Source: Telopea speciosissima (lineage: Eukaryota; Streptophyta; Magnoliopsida; Proteales; Proteaceae). Taken from it: 64,000 bases of DNA. Made by a program: the position numbers and the translations under genes. Shown piece after piece: positions 45,249-56,344 of the stretch (the first letter of the stretch is position 1; each line of letters begins with the position of its first letter). The notes beneath the pieces were generated by a model that saw only the letters and a list, made by a program, of their open reading frames with translations, made no database searches and had not been told where the DNA came from. The stretch spans positions 5,467,568 to 5,531,567 of the forward strand of contig NC_057925.1 in the NCBI RefSeq assembly GCF_018873765.1, in the 5' to 3' direction.

Positions 45249-45422
45249 GAACAATTATCGTCTACGGTTCCCTGACCGGTGCGGTTCCCTAGTTCCTAGC
45301 ACAAGAGGGGGGTGGGACCCACCCGGAGCACCTGACCGAACAGTCTGCCCAGGTGGGGTCCACCCTCCTCTTGTGAGAGGAACTAGGGAACCGGTTAGGG
45401 AACTGTACAGGAAAAAAATTCT
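45249..45422. mobile_element. Foldback MITE with 9-bp target duplication (Mutator-type)
   Basis: The 9-bp repeat GAAGAACGG occurs at 45240-45248 and 45423-45431. The 174 bp between them fold almost completely. 'ggttccctgaccgg' plus 'ggttccctagttcc' at the left pair with 'ggaactagggaacc' plus 'ccggttagggaac' at the right, and 'cacaagaggggggtggg' pairs with 'ccaccctcctcttgtg'. A 9-bp duplication points to MULE mobilisation. Confidence 0.85.
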
Positions 45423-45546
45423 GAAGAACGGATATCAAAAATACCTCGGCGGATGCAGATACAAACACGAATCAAATACATATTTCAAATATGAATTCCC
45501 CTAAATGGATACAAACACGAATCAAATATGAATTCCCCTAACCGGA

Positions 45547-45683
45547 GATCTACTTGGCAGTGTATCCTATGCACTCTCACAAGGCACAGTGAGATGATGC
45601 CTCTGCTCCCTGGGTAGATACCCAGGCGTGCTCACCCATTGGCCCAAACGCTTGTGTAGAGATCATGCGACCAAGTAGAGATC
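45547..45683. mobile_element. Short foldback element
   Basis: The left end 'gagatctacttgg' is inverted at the right as 'ccaagtagagatctc'. The inner 'ctctcacaagg' / 'cgcttgtgtagag' stretches also pair in part. Non-coding. Confidence 0.6.
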
Positions 45684-46499
45684 TCTTGCTTATTACTTAT
45701 TTATGTGTTCACATTCTCAAGGCCACCAATATCAAGCTTTGAAGGCATTTCTTTTCCCTGCACTTCCCTGCACTCCCTATCACTGCTCCTCTCAGTCTCT
45801 CTCACGTTCAGCATCCCCAACATGGTCACTGCAGTGTCTCTCTCAGAATGTGCAGCTCCTAGGCCCTTTCTTAGAATTCAACCTCCTCTTCAGAATCAAT
45901 TGTCATTTCTTTTTGTTTGGAGGGGTGTTCTTGCTATTGTTGATGTAGTCAGCACATGGTTGACAAATGGGCTTGCCAGCTTTCCAATGTTGCTACAGTA
46001 AGCACGATGAAGGATTAAATTGTAATCGTTAAAATATTATCAGAATATAGAAACAAAGAAAACCTGATGGAGGTACTTACCAAGATGTCTTCTGGTCTTG
46101 CAAGTAGGGTGGTTAAACCATGTCTTAACATAATTCTGCCAGTGTTTTCTAAAGTGCCCATTAGGCACAACATTGTTATGCTTAACCATGACTTACCTAA
46201 AAAATAGCAGCAAGAGTGAGTGTATAATTCCGGTGTGAAACCCTTGGTCTTTTTTGCTTCTCTTGGAAGTTAATTCAGTCGAAGGATTAACCAAAAAGAA
46301 AAAAAAAATCGAAGGACCAAATGAAGTCAATCAACATGTATGCAATTCTTATCAGATTCAGCTACTCTTGTTCAAAATGATGCCAATTTACTAGGATTAG
46401 AGCATCAAACTACCAGTGGAAAAGAACCATTCTCTAAACGCTTAATTTCAAGAATAAAAAACATAAACCGAACAAAAATTCTGGTTACATGCACATTTA
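45684..46499. other. Short unrecognised ORFs only
   Basis: A plus-strand ORF (45705-46001, 98 residues) has a Ser-rich start and a hydrophobic end. It could be a first exon with a targeting peptide, but there is no clear donor or downstream exon. I do not call a gene. Confidence 0.3.
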
Positions 46500-48115
46500 T
46501 AAGCCATAACTAGGCTACCTTATTCCAAATCCTCGACGAACTCCAGGGACTCTTAAAAGACATCCGGCATTGGTCTGAGGGCAATGGGCCCAACTACAAG
46601 TGTAAAAAACATTGTAGAGAAGTGAAAACAGAATATAGTTAGTTAAATTGTTGCAAACTTTATAAACATCAATATAGGTTGAATAAGGAGAGGAGGGACT
46701 GACAGTCTTAAGATTTGACCATGAAACCATTATGAAGGAGAACAGTTCTCTTATCAATACACAAAACCACAATCAGGTTGAAAAGAAAGTCTGACCTATT
46801 AAACTACAGTTTCCCATTTTCTGAAGAGTGAACTTTTCTGGAATTAAGAAGAGAAGCACAAGGGGCATTTGGATGGGGTGTGACCCAGATGAGCACGATA
46901 AGATACAAGAACAAAGAGAGAGATTCCAAGACTTTGGTTTTAAGTAATGGCTCCTTTCCATGAATTGGGCTTACAGTACTATTGAAAATTCTAAGGTTTG
47001 AGAGTGCCTCCGGACCAGCATGGTGGTTTTTCATCAGATAATTAGATCTTGGTCCTCATGTGTAGTATGAATTTTTGTGCATTTTTTAAAAGACAGATAG
47101 ATTGAAACCCAAGTGTGACAATACATTTATATTCCTGTAATAATGGTAGCGGCCAGGTTAGGCAACTTTAAACTGTCAGCTTAGTTAGATTAATCTGGAA
47201 TCTGTAAAGTTTTCAATAACATAAAAATAGAACTCACTTGTTGATCTAGTTTGAGCTTTATCTTCAAGGTTGAATTCCCCAAAAGTGTCCAAAAGTGCAG
47301 CTTGACTTCTTCAGCATTTGGACAGTGGCTCCAATAACCTACAAAGCAAGAGATTGCCCAGTTACCACACAAAACCTCAGTAACAAATTACAAACAAAAT
47401 ACATATCCAATTTCCAGAGATTTAGCATACAATTTTTGTCGGAGTTATAGGACCTATCTCAATATTTGTGTCACCCATCTGTGCTGAAAGAGAAGGGCTT
47501 CCCATTGGAAGCTCTAACACATAATCTTGTCTATTCGTGACTTTTCCAGCTTCACCAGGTAGTTTAAAGCACCCTTCTTTTCCTCATGTACCACTTTCAA
47601 AATCATTCACTTCAAGTTTTAAAGGCTCTTCCTTACCTGCAGATTACATAGCGAACAAAAAGTAAACTTGAAGAATAGAGACCGAGCATGCTCCACACCA
47701 TAAGTATTGACCGAGGATCCACAAAAATAAGCATTCAAGAACTTCATGATGGATAAATGTCACATTCTCATCAATCAAAAATGATTGGTTAGGGTCTAAA
47801 TCAGTCATTGCACATATTTTTTTTTCTGGACTTTGGTTCCTTAGATAGCCAAAAAACCCTCACCAGTCAGATCAATGAGAAGACAGCATGAAACCAATGG
47901 GATGCTGATAAGTGATTATAGAAGCGATGCTAGGAAGTGCTAATTAGATGAAAATTTCCATGCTAGTAGGATCCACTAAAATAAGCATTTTAGGAAGAGC
48001 ATTACATCTGAGAGAAATTCTGCTTGCATATCTGTTGTGTCATCCAGTCATGTTCTTCACATCTCATCATTCTTCTATGAAAACAAATTAAATTAAATTT
48101 ACACAGGCATAGCAT
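46500..48115 (-). repeat. Segmental duplication, copy A
   Basis: Matches 49853-51960 in order with roughly 80-85% identity by eye. It carries exon-like pieces on the minus strand: a 'GYWSHCPNAEEVK' piece near 47345-47270 and, upstream of it, an 'EAGKVTN' / 'LELPMGSP' piece near 47570-47480. The latter has a stop in this copy that copy B lacks. Function unknown. Confidence 0.7.
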
Positions 48116-48149
48116 AACAAAAAGTGAAAAAATAGAAATCAAATTTCAC

Positions 48150-48248
48150 CTGTTTCCTTGCTGTCGCATAATCAAATGGCTTCAATTGCAAACCCTCAGA
48201 TTCGTAAGAGCTTGGACATTGTTCTTGGTATGATTTACAGACTGGAAC
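48150..48248 (-). CDS. Exon-like piece of an unrecognised gene
   Basis: A 99-nt minus-strand segment is bounded by a pyrimidine-AG acceptor (ttccag|gttcc) and a donor (aaacag|gtgaaa). It is open for 33 codons in phase 0 and ends 'LKPFDYATARKQ'. The 'PFDYxxAR' end reminds me of the C-terminal part of plant RRP6-like exosome nucleases, but this is memory only. A further open piece on the same strand lies at about 48525-48300 ('QLIPLAQECKKHLETH'), which could be the preceding exon. No catalytic domain is in the window, so if real it is the 3' end of a broken or displaced gene. Confidence 0.25.
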
Positions 48249-48525
48249 CTGGAAGCCAAATCAGACAGGTATGGGTTCATCTTCTACTATCTTATTCCAA
48301 GGTGGACCCTATGTTAATGTCATTTTCCCAATAACCCAAAGAATCATTAGCTGTTTTTCGTACACCATTTGCTGATTCTTGGTGATCTAAATCACATACC
48401 ACTGGTATAATATCTTCTAAAGTGGTTACCTCAGCTGTAGTGGCAACAGATTTAGTGCGATGAGTTTCCAAGTGTTTCTTGCATTCTTGGGCAAGTGGTA
48501 TCAGCTGCGAATGGAAGGTTTACTG

Positions 48526-49852
48526 ATGACTTGATCGGCTCCACCTTCATATCCTCCATGTCCTGAAACAGTTTATTTCAGGTTGTTAAATAATAAATTC
48601 CTTAGCAGAAATTATACATGATCCAATGAGCTCCATAACATAATTGCAGCGGGCCACCCTTGATCAAATCAATCTATGACTACAATATATAGGATGGACC
48701 AGAGCTAGGTTAATAGGTCAGGTATAAGTCATTCACCAACTCAGAAAGAAACACAGCAGGTTGAGGCTTCGAGCATACGGTCACTAAAACCTGAGATGAA
48801 CCCACTTCACAGTCCAGCAAATCAGAGTTTACAACTAGGTCCATAGGTCAGGCATTAATCATTTACCAACTGAGTGCATTTTGAGGCTTTGGGCAAGCAG
48901 TCACTAAAACCTGAGATAAACCCAATCCAATAGCAAAACTCCACAAAAGAAGAGTATTCTCTCCCAACTTTCTTCTTTTTTGATTGATATTTCTCTTTCT
49001 CCCTCTCCCCACACTTTTTGAATCCTTTTGCAGGCCTTTCTAGTCAAATAGGTGCAAAATGCATAACCAAATACATATATCTAGACCTGGAAAGGAACCA
49101 ACTAAAAATCTTAACCAGATGAGGTATTTTAGAATAATCACCTGTTGAACTGTTGAAAACAGTTATGAAAATGGCTGTCAAACCTTAAACTTCCTCATCA
49201 GTTGAAATAGTTCCCATTGCAAGTAATTTCCTAACAAAAAGTAGTCAAAAACTAAAACAATTTGGATCACTCAGATGATACTATTATCAACTCAGTCAGC
49301 CTGGCCTATTTTCCATCCAGCGAGGTAATGTGGTAGTAGCAGTAGCAGTGGAAAAGATCAGGAAATCACCCTATGATAAGTTGGGTCAAAGGAATGATCG
49401 GGAATGTACAATTATTTCAAGAAGGGAGCCGAGTCTTCGGGTCTCATGGATACTGAAGCGGTGATAACAGGCATTTTTTTTTTATGATGGAATATCAGCA
49501 GGACAGGAACTTCCTGATTGAATCATGTAAGACCAACAAGGCAGCCCTTCTCTCTAGTTAGTCAGATTGAGGCAAAATTTTGGTTGCATTAGCATGGGTG
49601 TTTAGGGATTAGGGTATGTAGCTTGGAATTGTAGGATCGCACGAATCACATGAAACCATGGTTAGTAGGTTGCTTCAATCCCCTTGAAGCATGAAAAGAT
49701 TGGTATCTAGCTTTTATGAGCTTGAATTTCCTCAATGGAGGAAGCAGAAACTCTCTTAACGATTTACTAGGGTTTTAACAAACTGCTATTGGAAAAGAAA
49801 CGTTCTCTTAACAATAAAAAAAAAAACCCTCTGATTATATGTGCATTTCTAG
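48526..49852. other. Intergenic, no gene seen
   Basis: No ORF of note. It contains a small duplicated piece: the 'taggtccataggtcaggcattaatc' region near 48835-48920 resembles 48706-48800. No RNA gene seen. Confidence 0.45.
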
Positions 49853-51960
49853 GCCATCAATAGGCTACCTTAATCCAAATCCTCGTCGAACTCCAAGGAC
49901 TCTTAAAAAATGTCCGGCTCTTAGCCTGAGGGCAATGGGCCCAACTACAACTATAAAAATTGTTGCAAAGAAGTGAAAACAGAAAGAGAGGAGGGAGTGA
50001 CAGTCTAAGGTTTGAACATGAAAACCATTATGAAAGAGAACAGTCTTCTTCTCAATAAACAAAGTCACAATATAAGTTGAAAAAGAAAATCTGAACAATA
50101 AAATTACAATTTCCCATTTTCTGAAGAATAAACTTTTCTGGAATTAAGAAGAGAAGCACAAGTAAACCACAAAGGGCATTTGGAGGGGGTGTGAACCAGA
50201 TGAGCATTTTAAGATATGAGAACAAAGAGAGAGATTCCGAGACTTCGGTTGAAGCATTGGTTCCTCTCCATGGATTGGGCTTGCACTACTGAAGATCCTA
50301 AGGTTTGAGAGTACCTCCAGATCAGCTTGGTGATTTTTCATCAGATAATTAGATCTTGGTCCTCATGCATAGTATGCATCAATATTTAAAGAATCGGTAT
50401 TGGGTATTGTATTGGAAGGATCATTTAAGAGATGTATCATATCGTATCAGAGAGACACAAGATACGCTAAATATGTATGGAAATTGTCAAGAAAAAAAAA
50501 AAATAAAAATGCTTAGGATATATCCAAAATACAGTTTTGAAGTATAAAACACCATAAATAAGTAATATGTAAAATAGATCATGTATAAAAAGGAGAATAC
50601 AGTACGACGAGATAAGGGCATTCAATTGATTATATATATAAAATGAGGTTTCTTACATGTACTTGTACCAATTTTTTTTAAGGTATCGTCCCGGTACTGT
50701 ATTGTATCGGTACCTTAAGATACATATCGGTTAGTATCAGTGGATACAAAAGGATACATTAAACTTTGGTATACATTTATATTTCTGTACTAATGGTAGC
50801 AGTCAAGTGGGGCAACTTTAAACTCAGTCTTCTGATCAAAAACCTTTAAACTCAGTCCACTTACTTTGACTAATCTGGATTCTGAAAAGTTTCCTATAAC
50901 ATAAAAATGGAACTCACTTTTTGATCTGGATTGAGCTTTATGTCCGAGGTTGAATTCCCTTAAAAGTGTCCAAAAGCTCTGCTTGACTTCTTCAGCATTT
51001 GGACAGTGGCTCCAGTAACCTACAAAGGAAGAGATTTCCCAGTTACCACACCAAATCTCAGCAACAAATTACAAACAAAATGTATATCCAATTTCCAGAG
51101 ATTTAGCATACAATTTTTGCCGAAGTTATATGACCTATCTCAGTATTTGCGTCACCAATATGTGCTGACAGAGCAGGGCTTCCCATTGGAAGCTCTAACG
51201 CATAATCCTGCTCATTCGTGACTTTTCCAGCTTCACCAAGTAATTTAAAGCACCCTCCTTTTCCACATGTACCACTTTCAAAAGCATTCCCTTCAAGTTT
51301 CAAAGGCTCTTCCTTACCTGCAGATTGCATAGCATACAAAAATTGTTGGTCAAGTCCAAATCACTTCAAAAGTAAAATTGAAGAACAGAGAAGGAGCATG
51401 CTTCACACCATAAGCATCAAAGAAGGATCCACTAAAATAAGCATTCAAGAACTTCATGATGGATAAATGCCACATTCTCATCAATCAAATATGGTTGGTT
51501 AGGGTCTAAATCAGTCATTGCATATTTTGTTTTCTGGTCTTTGGTTCCTTAGATACCTAAAAAAAACCCTCACAAGTCAATTGATGAGAAGACAGCATGA
51601 AACACAGGAAAAAATAAAAAAAATTTCCCATTTTATTTTCTGCTCTTTGGTTACTCAAATCTAAGCAGTAATTGGAGACCCTACCTGAAACACAAATGGG
51701 ATGCTGAGAAGTGATTATAGACGCGATGCTAGGCAGCACTAATTAGCTGAAAATTTCCATGCAATTGCCATGTCGCTTTGCCTCTTCATTCTTGAGCACT
51801 TTAGGATAAACATTCCACCTTGAGAGAAATTCCTATAATAATGATCTGGTATGCATGTCTGTTGCATCATCGAGTCATGTTCTTCACATCTCGCCATTCT
51901 TCTAGAAAGACAAATTAAGTTAAATTTAGACATGGCATAGCATATCATAAAGTAAAAAAA
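49853..51960 (-). repeat. Segmental duplication, copy B, downstream of the NLR gene
   Basis: Same order as copy A, with an extra ~390-bp repeat at 50375-50770. The minus-strand piece at about 51317-51110 ('GKEEPLKLEGNAFESGTC', 'DYALELPMGSPALS') is open here. The 'GYWSHCPNAEEVK' piece is at about 51020-50915, followed by a donor-like site. It ends about 40 bp from the stop of the NLR gene, so these pieces could be its 3' UTR or the remains of another gene. Confidence 0.7.
50375..50770. mobile_element. GTATCGG-type repeat inserted in duplication copy B
   Basis: Absent from the matching place in copy A (about 47075). It contains 'aatcggtattgggtattg' at the left and 'gtatcggtaccttaagatac' at the right, like the element at 61757-62019. 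Internal AT-rich sequence; inverted ends are only partly preserved. Confidence 0.5.
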
Positions 51961-54900
51961 TAGTAATCATACATTTCATATTGCAGAAGAAAAATACCTC
52001 AATTAGAGTGGTTAGGCTTGAATATTGTTCGTTTGCCATCTATTAATATATCAGGGATATGGGAAATCTTGGACAATTCTTCTCCTTCCTTCTCTTTGCA
52101 CCGTTGTGTTAGCAATGGACAATTCTGAATAATCAATTGTTTGAGAGAGGTTCGGTCAGAGAGTCCATCATGCAGGGATTCGAGAATTGGGCAGTTCTTG
52201 ATGTCCAGAGACATAAGATTGGTGGGAAGCATGCCCTTTGAAATGGAGACGAGAGTGGGACATCCACTAATGACGAGAGATTGAAGAGTGGTGAGATTAC
52301 GAAAACCCCAGTAGAGGAGGGGTTCTTGATTCTTGCAATCCATGAGAGAAGAGCATTCCACAATCTTCAGGTGTTGAAGATTTGTGAGTTTGTGCAGCTC
52401 GTTGGGCAAAAAATTCAGCTTCGCACATTTTAGAATCAGTAGCTCCTGAAGCGCGGTGGGTAACCCCATGTCTGGAAAGAACTCAAGAGCAGGGCACTTT
52501 TTGATTTCTAATCTTTGGAGGGCTGTGAGGTTGTGCAGTAATCCCATTGGCAAGGACTCTAGATTCTTGCAATCTCCAATCACCAATCGTTGAAGCGCAG
52601 TAGTGGGTAACCCTGTTTCCGGGAAGGATACAACAACTGGACAACTTGTGATTTCAAGATTTTGGAGAGACGTTAGAGTATGTAGTCCCATGGGCAGGGC
52701 TTCGAAACTCCCACAATCTCTGATCACCAATCGTTGAAGCGCAGTTGGTAACCCTGTTTCCGGGAAGGACACAAGAGCAGAGCAACTTTGAATTTCAAAT
52801 TCTTGGAGACAAAGTAGATTGCACATGCTTTGTGGTAGCTTCAATAGTTTGTCACAATTGGAGATGAACAAATGCTCAAGGCTTGAAGGAAGAAGCTGGA
52901 GATCAAATCCAGTACTCTCGTTCTGAAGAAAAAGAACCGTAAGCTCTCTACAACTATAGATATACAATTCTCGAAGTACTGTCATGTGGTGCATAAACCC
53001 ATCAGGCAGCGATTTAAGATTTGACAAATCATTAATAAACAGCGAGGAAAGTGATGAGAAATGAGGCACCGTTTTGTTTTTGAATTCCATCCCCTTACAT
53101 CTCTCCAAACTCAAAACCTTCACAGATGGAAGTTTGGGAATGTAACAAAATTCTTTGCAATTTCTCATGCGGAGTGTCTCCAAGGAAGGAAGGATGTCTG
53201 TTAATTCTCTCAAATTGGGACAATCCGCAATTGACAGATCACAGAGACGATGTAATGAGTAATCAACACCACATGTTGTTGGTATTGTTGCTGCTACTAC
53301 TGCTGCTGCTGATGATGGGTGGTGAGAGTCAGACAATGTTGTTATTTGGTCACATTTCACCAAATTCAACCTTTCAATGGATGGAAGACTTGGAAGTGCC
53401 ACCAATTTTGGACATTCATGAATATTGAATTGTTGTAATGATAGAAGAAGCCTAGGTAGTTCAGTCAGGTCATCACAATATTTTATTTCCAGCTTCACCA
53501 AGACAGGAAAGCAGAGACAGATCATCCTTAGCTTGTGACATCCACCTATAATCAACTCACGGAGGCAAGGGAATTGTCCTCCATCTTTTTCTTTTTCTTC
53601 TCCAACCAATTCGGGCCACTCCTCCCACTCATCCATACTTTCAATACGTAATGTCTCCAATGCTCTAAATTGATGATTATTAGCTGAAAACTCACCTGCT
53701 CCCATCCTGTTTATAGCAATATTGCAATTGTTGATGTGTAGGTATTTGAGAGAGGGCAGTTGGTTAAGATGAGGTAGAAACCTACATTTCCGACAATTAA
53801 AGAGACACACAGTCTCTAAATTAGAGAAGGAAGGATTTTCTATCCAGCTTGGGAATCGCGTACCACCATAGTTTTGAATCCATATCGCTTCAAGATTTGT
53901 AGGAGGTTGTAATCGGTCCAGTACATCCTCCTCTACTTTTTCATTTCTTTCCAAATTAGGAAAACTATCATTGCTTGCATAAGCACTCCACCGCAGTCGT
54001 AGCCCAAGAAGGTGTGTCTTGTTCTTTAAACTGTCCATCATGGCTTCTGCCTCATTATAATAGCTTACATTTACCAAATTTGAAATGTCCAGACTCCCAC
54101 GGAGTTGTTGGGACAAGTTCCTCAACTCGCTACTATTTTTTGGCCCCATAATGAATGTGCTCAATGTCTGAAGACTAGTTAAGTTTCCCACTCCTAATGG
54201 CATATTATAGAAATAATCCTCTTCTGACTGTAAAGGGAGAAAAAGATGCCAAAGGTTTATGAGGTTACCCATATCTTCAGGAAACTCTCTAAGATTCCAA
54301 TAGTCATTTAGGACCAGTGTTTGTAAATTGTAAAGCCTTGTAATTGAGTTAGGTAACCCCACAATAGCAGAACCTGAGAGATCAAGAAGCCTTAGATGTT
54401 TCAACTTGCCAATTGAATTAGGCAAGTCCCTCTTTTCATAATTAGGAATTGGAATTGGAATGGTATGGTGGACAAAAACTTCCTGTAGGAATAAGGAGGG
54501 CCATCTAGATGTAGAACGGTGCGTAAGCTTTCATTCATGACCACATGTTCTGTTGTGCCAACATTAAATTCAGTCCTAAGGTAGGACATGTGACGAGCTA
54601 TTGTTGTAACAACTTGGGATGACTTTTCTTTCCTACAATATATTCCATCCGAAACAAATTCTGCCAAGTCATGGATCAGATCATGCATCACAAATCCTGA
54701 ACCTATGTGACTAGATGACTCAAAAAATGATCTAATGTGAATTTCTTTTGATAAGTTATGGAACTCACATTCATAAGTATCCAGTGGTAGTGGCGTATGA
54801 AAAGGGGATGCCGGATGATTAGGACGACGGTTAGATAACTCGAAAAAGGACCTCATAAATAGTTCATTAAAATACTCAGCCCCTATATCTTCCACCCGTT

Positions 54901-56344
54901 TCTTTCCTTTTGGTTTTGGTTGAACAATACCTTCCGCCATCCATAACATGACTAAATCAATCTTGTCAAATACGTAGTCCTTGGGAAACAAAGCACAATA
55001 TTGGAAGCAAATCTTCAGAAGTGGTGGAAGATGATGGTAGCTCAACATGAGCGATGGAAGGATCTTACCCTCTTTCAAATTCCATGTTTCATTTTCCAAA
55101 ATATCTTCCCACTCAATGTTCTCCTTTTTATTTCGCAAGAGGCGTGCAAGTGTCTTCACAGCCAAAGGCAAACCCTTACATTTCTTCACAATTTTTTCTC
55201 CAAAAACTTTCATCTTTCGCTTTGCGTCACATGAATCACCATCCATGAATGCGTGCTTTCTAACCAAATCTAAACAATCATCATTTGATAGACCTTTTAG
55301 ATCATGATCGTTCTCTACAATGCGCACCATTGATGCAACGTATTTGTTCCTTGTTGTAACCAATATCTTGCTTCCTGGTTTGCCGAATGCAAAAGGAGTG
55401 GTTAAGGCATCCCATATCTCGTCATCCTTATTCCACATGTCATCAAGAACCAATAAGAATCTTTTTTTTTGCAATGCTTCTATAAGTTTTGACTGTAGCA
55501 CATCTAGTGAATTAGAAGAAGGGGATGTCCTAGTTGCAGACTCGAGAATTTCTTTTGTTAACCTCACCACATCAAAGTCTTCTGATACACATACCCAAAT
55601 TTTTAGCTGAAAATACTTCTCAATTGTGGTCTCATTATAAACAAGTTGAGCAAGGGTCGTCTTTCCAGCTCCACCCATACCAACTATGGGTAGCACCGAG
55701 AAATTTTTATCATTATTGTCACTGGAACTTGCAGTTTCGTTTGATTGCAACCATTTAACAATCTCCCACTTATCATCGTCTCTGCCAAAAATGTCAGATT
55801 TAATCACTCAAGAACTCGTTGGTGGCCTTTCACTGAATACCCTGGGCCTTGAGGATGCAGATCCCATGGTTGAGTTCATTAAACCTAGAGCATCACCTTC
55901 TTGTATTACACTTTTTAACTTCTCATTGATATCCCTTACTTTTGATCCAAACCTTTTAATTCTCTGTAGCTCTTCCCTGATATCCACAGATTTTGAACCA
56001 GACTGCGGGAAAGAAAAAAAAAAAAAAAAAAACAAGAACACAGAAGCAGTACTACTTTCACATATGGAGTGAGAGGAAAATGGTTTAAACAACAATAAAA
56101 AGCAAAAAAAAAAAAAAAAAAAAAAAGAGAGGAAAAGATTTGAGTACCTGTTGGGTTTGTTGAGAGTGGATCTGATATTCAGATTCCAATTTGAGCATTT
56201 TTAACCTCTCGTTGACATCCCCTCCATCTGATCCAAGCCTATCATTTCCCTGCAACAGCAGCATTTAGCGATGTTATAACAATATAAACCTTAAGCCTAA
56301 TACCTTTTATTCCTTTTTAAGGTTTCATTGATGCCCTTTAACCA

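Noticed and set aside
45705-46001. 98-residue ORF as a possible chloroplast-targeted protein
   Set aside because: Suggestive N-terminus only; no conserved mature part, no supported splice junction.
53126-53428. Antisense ORF in the LRR region
   Set aside because: Shadow of the LRR coding frame; the Leu run comes from a GCT/CAG-like simple repeat at 53281-53316.
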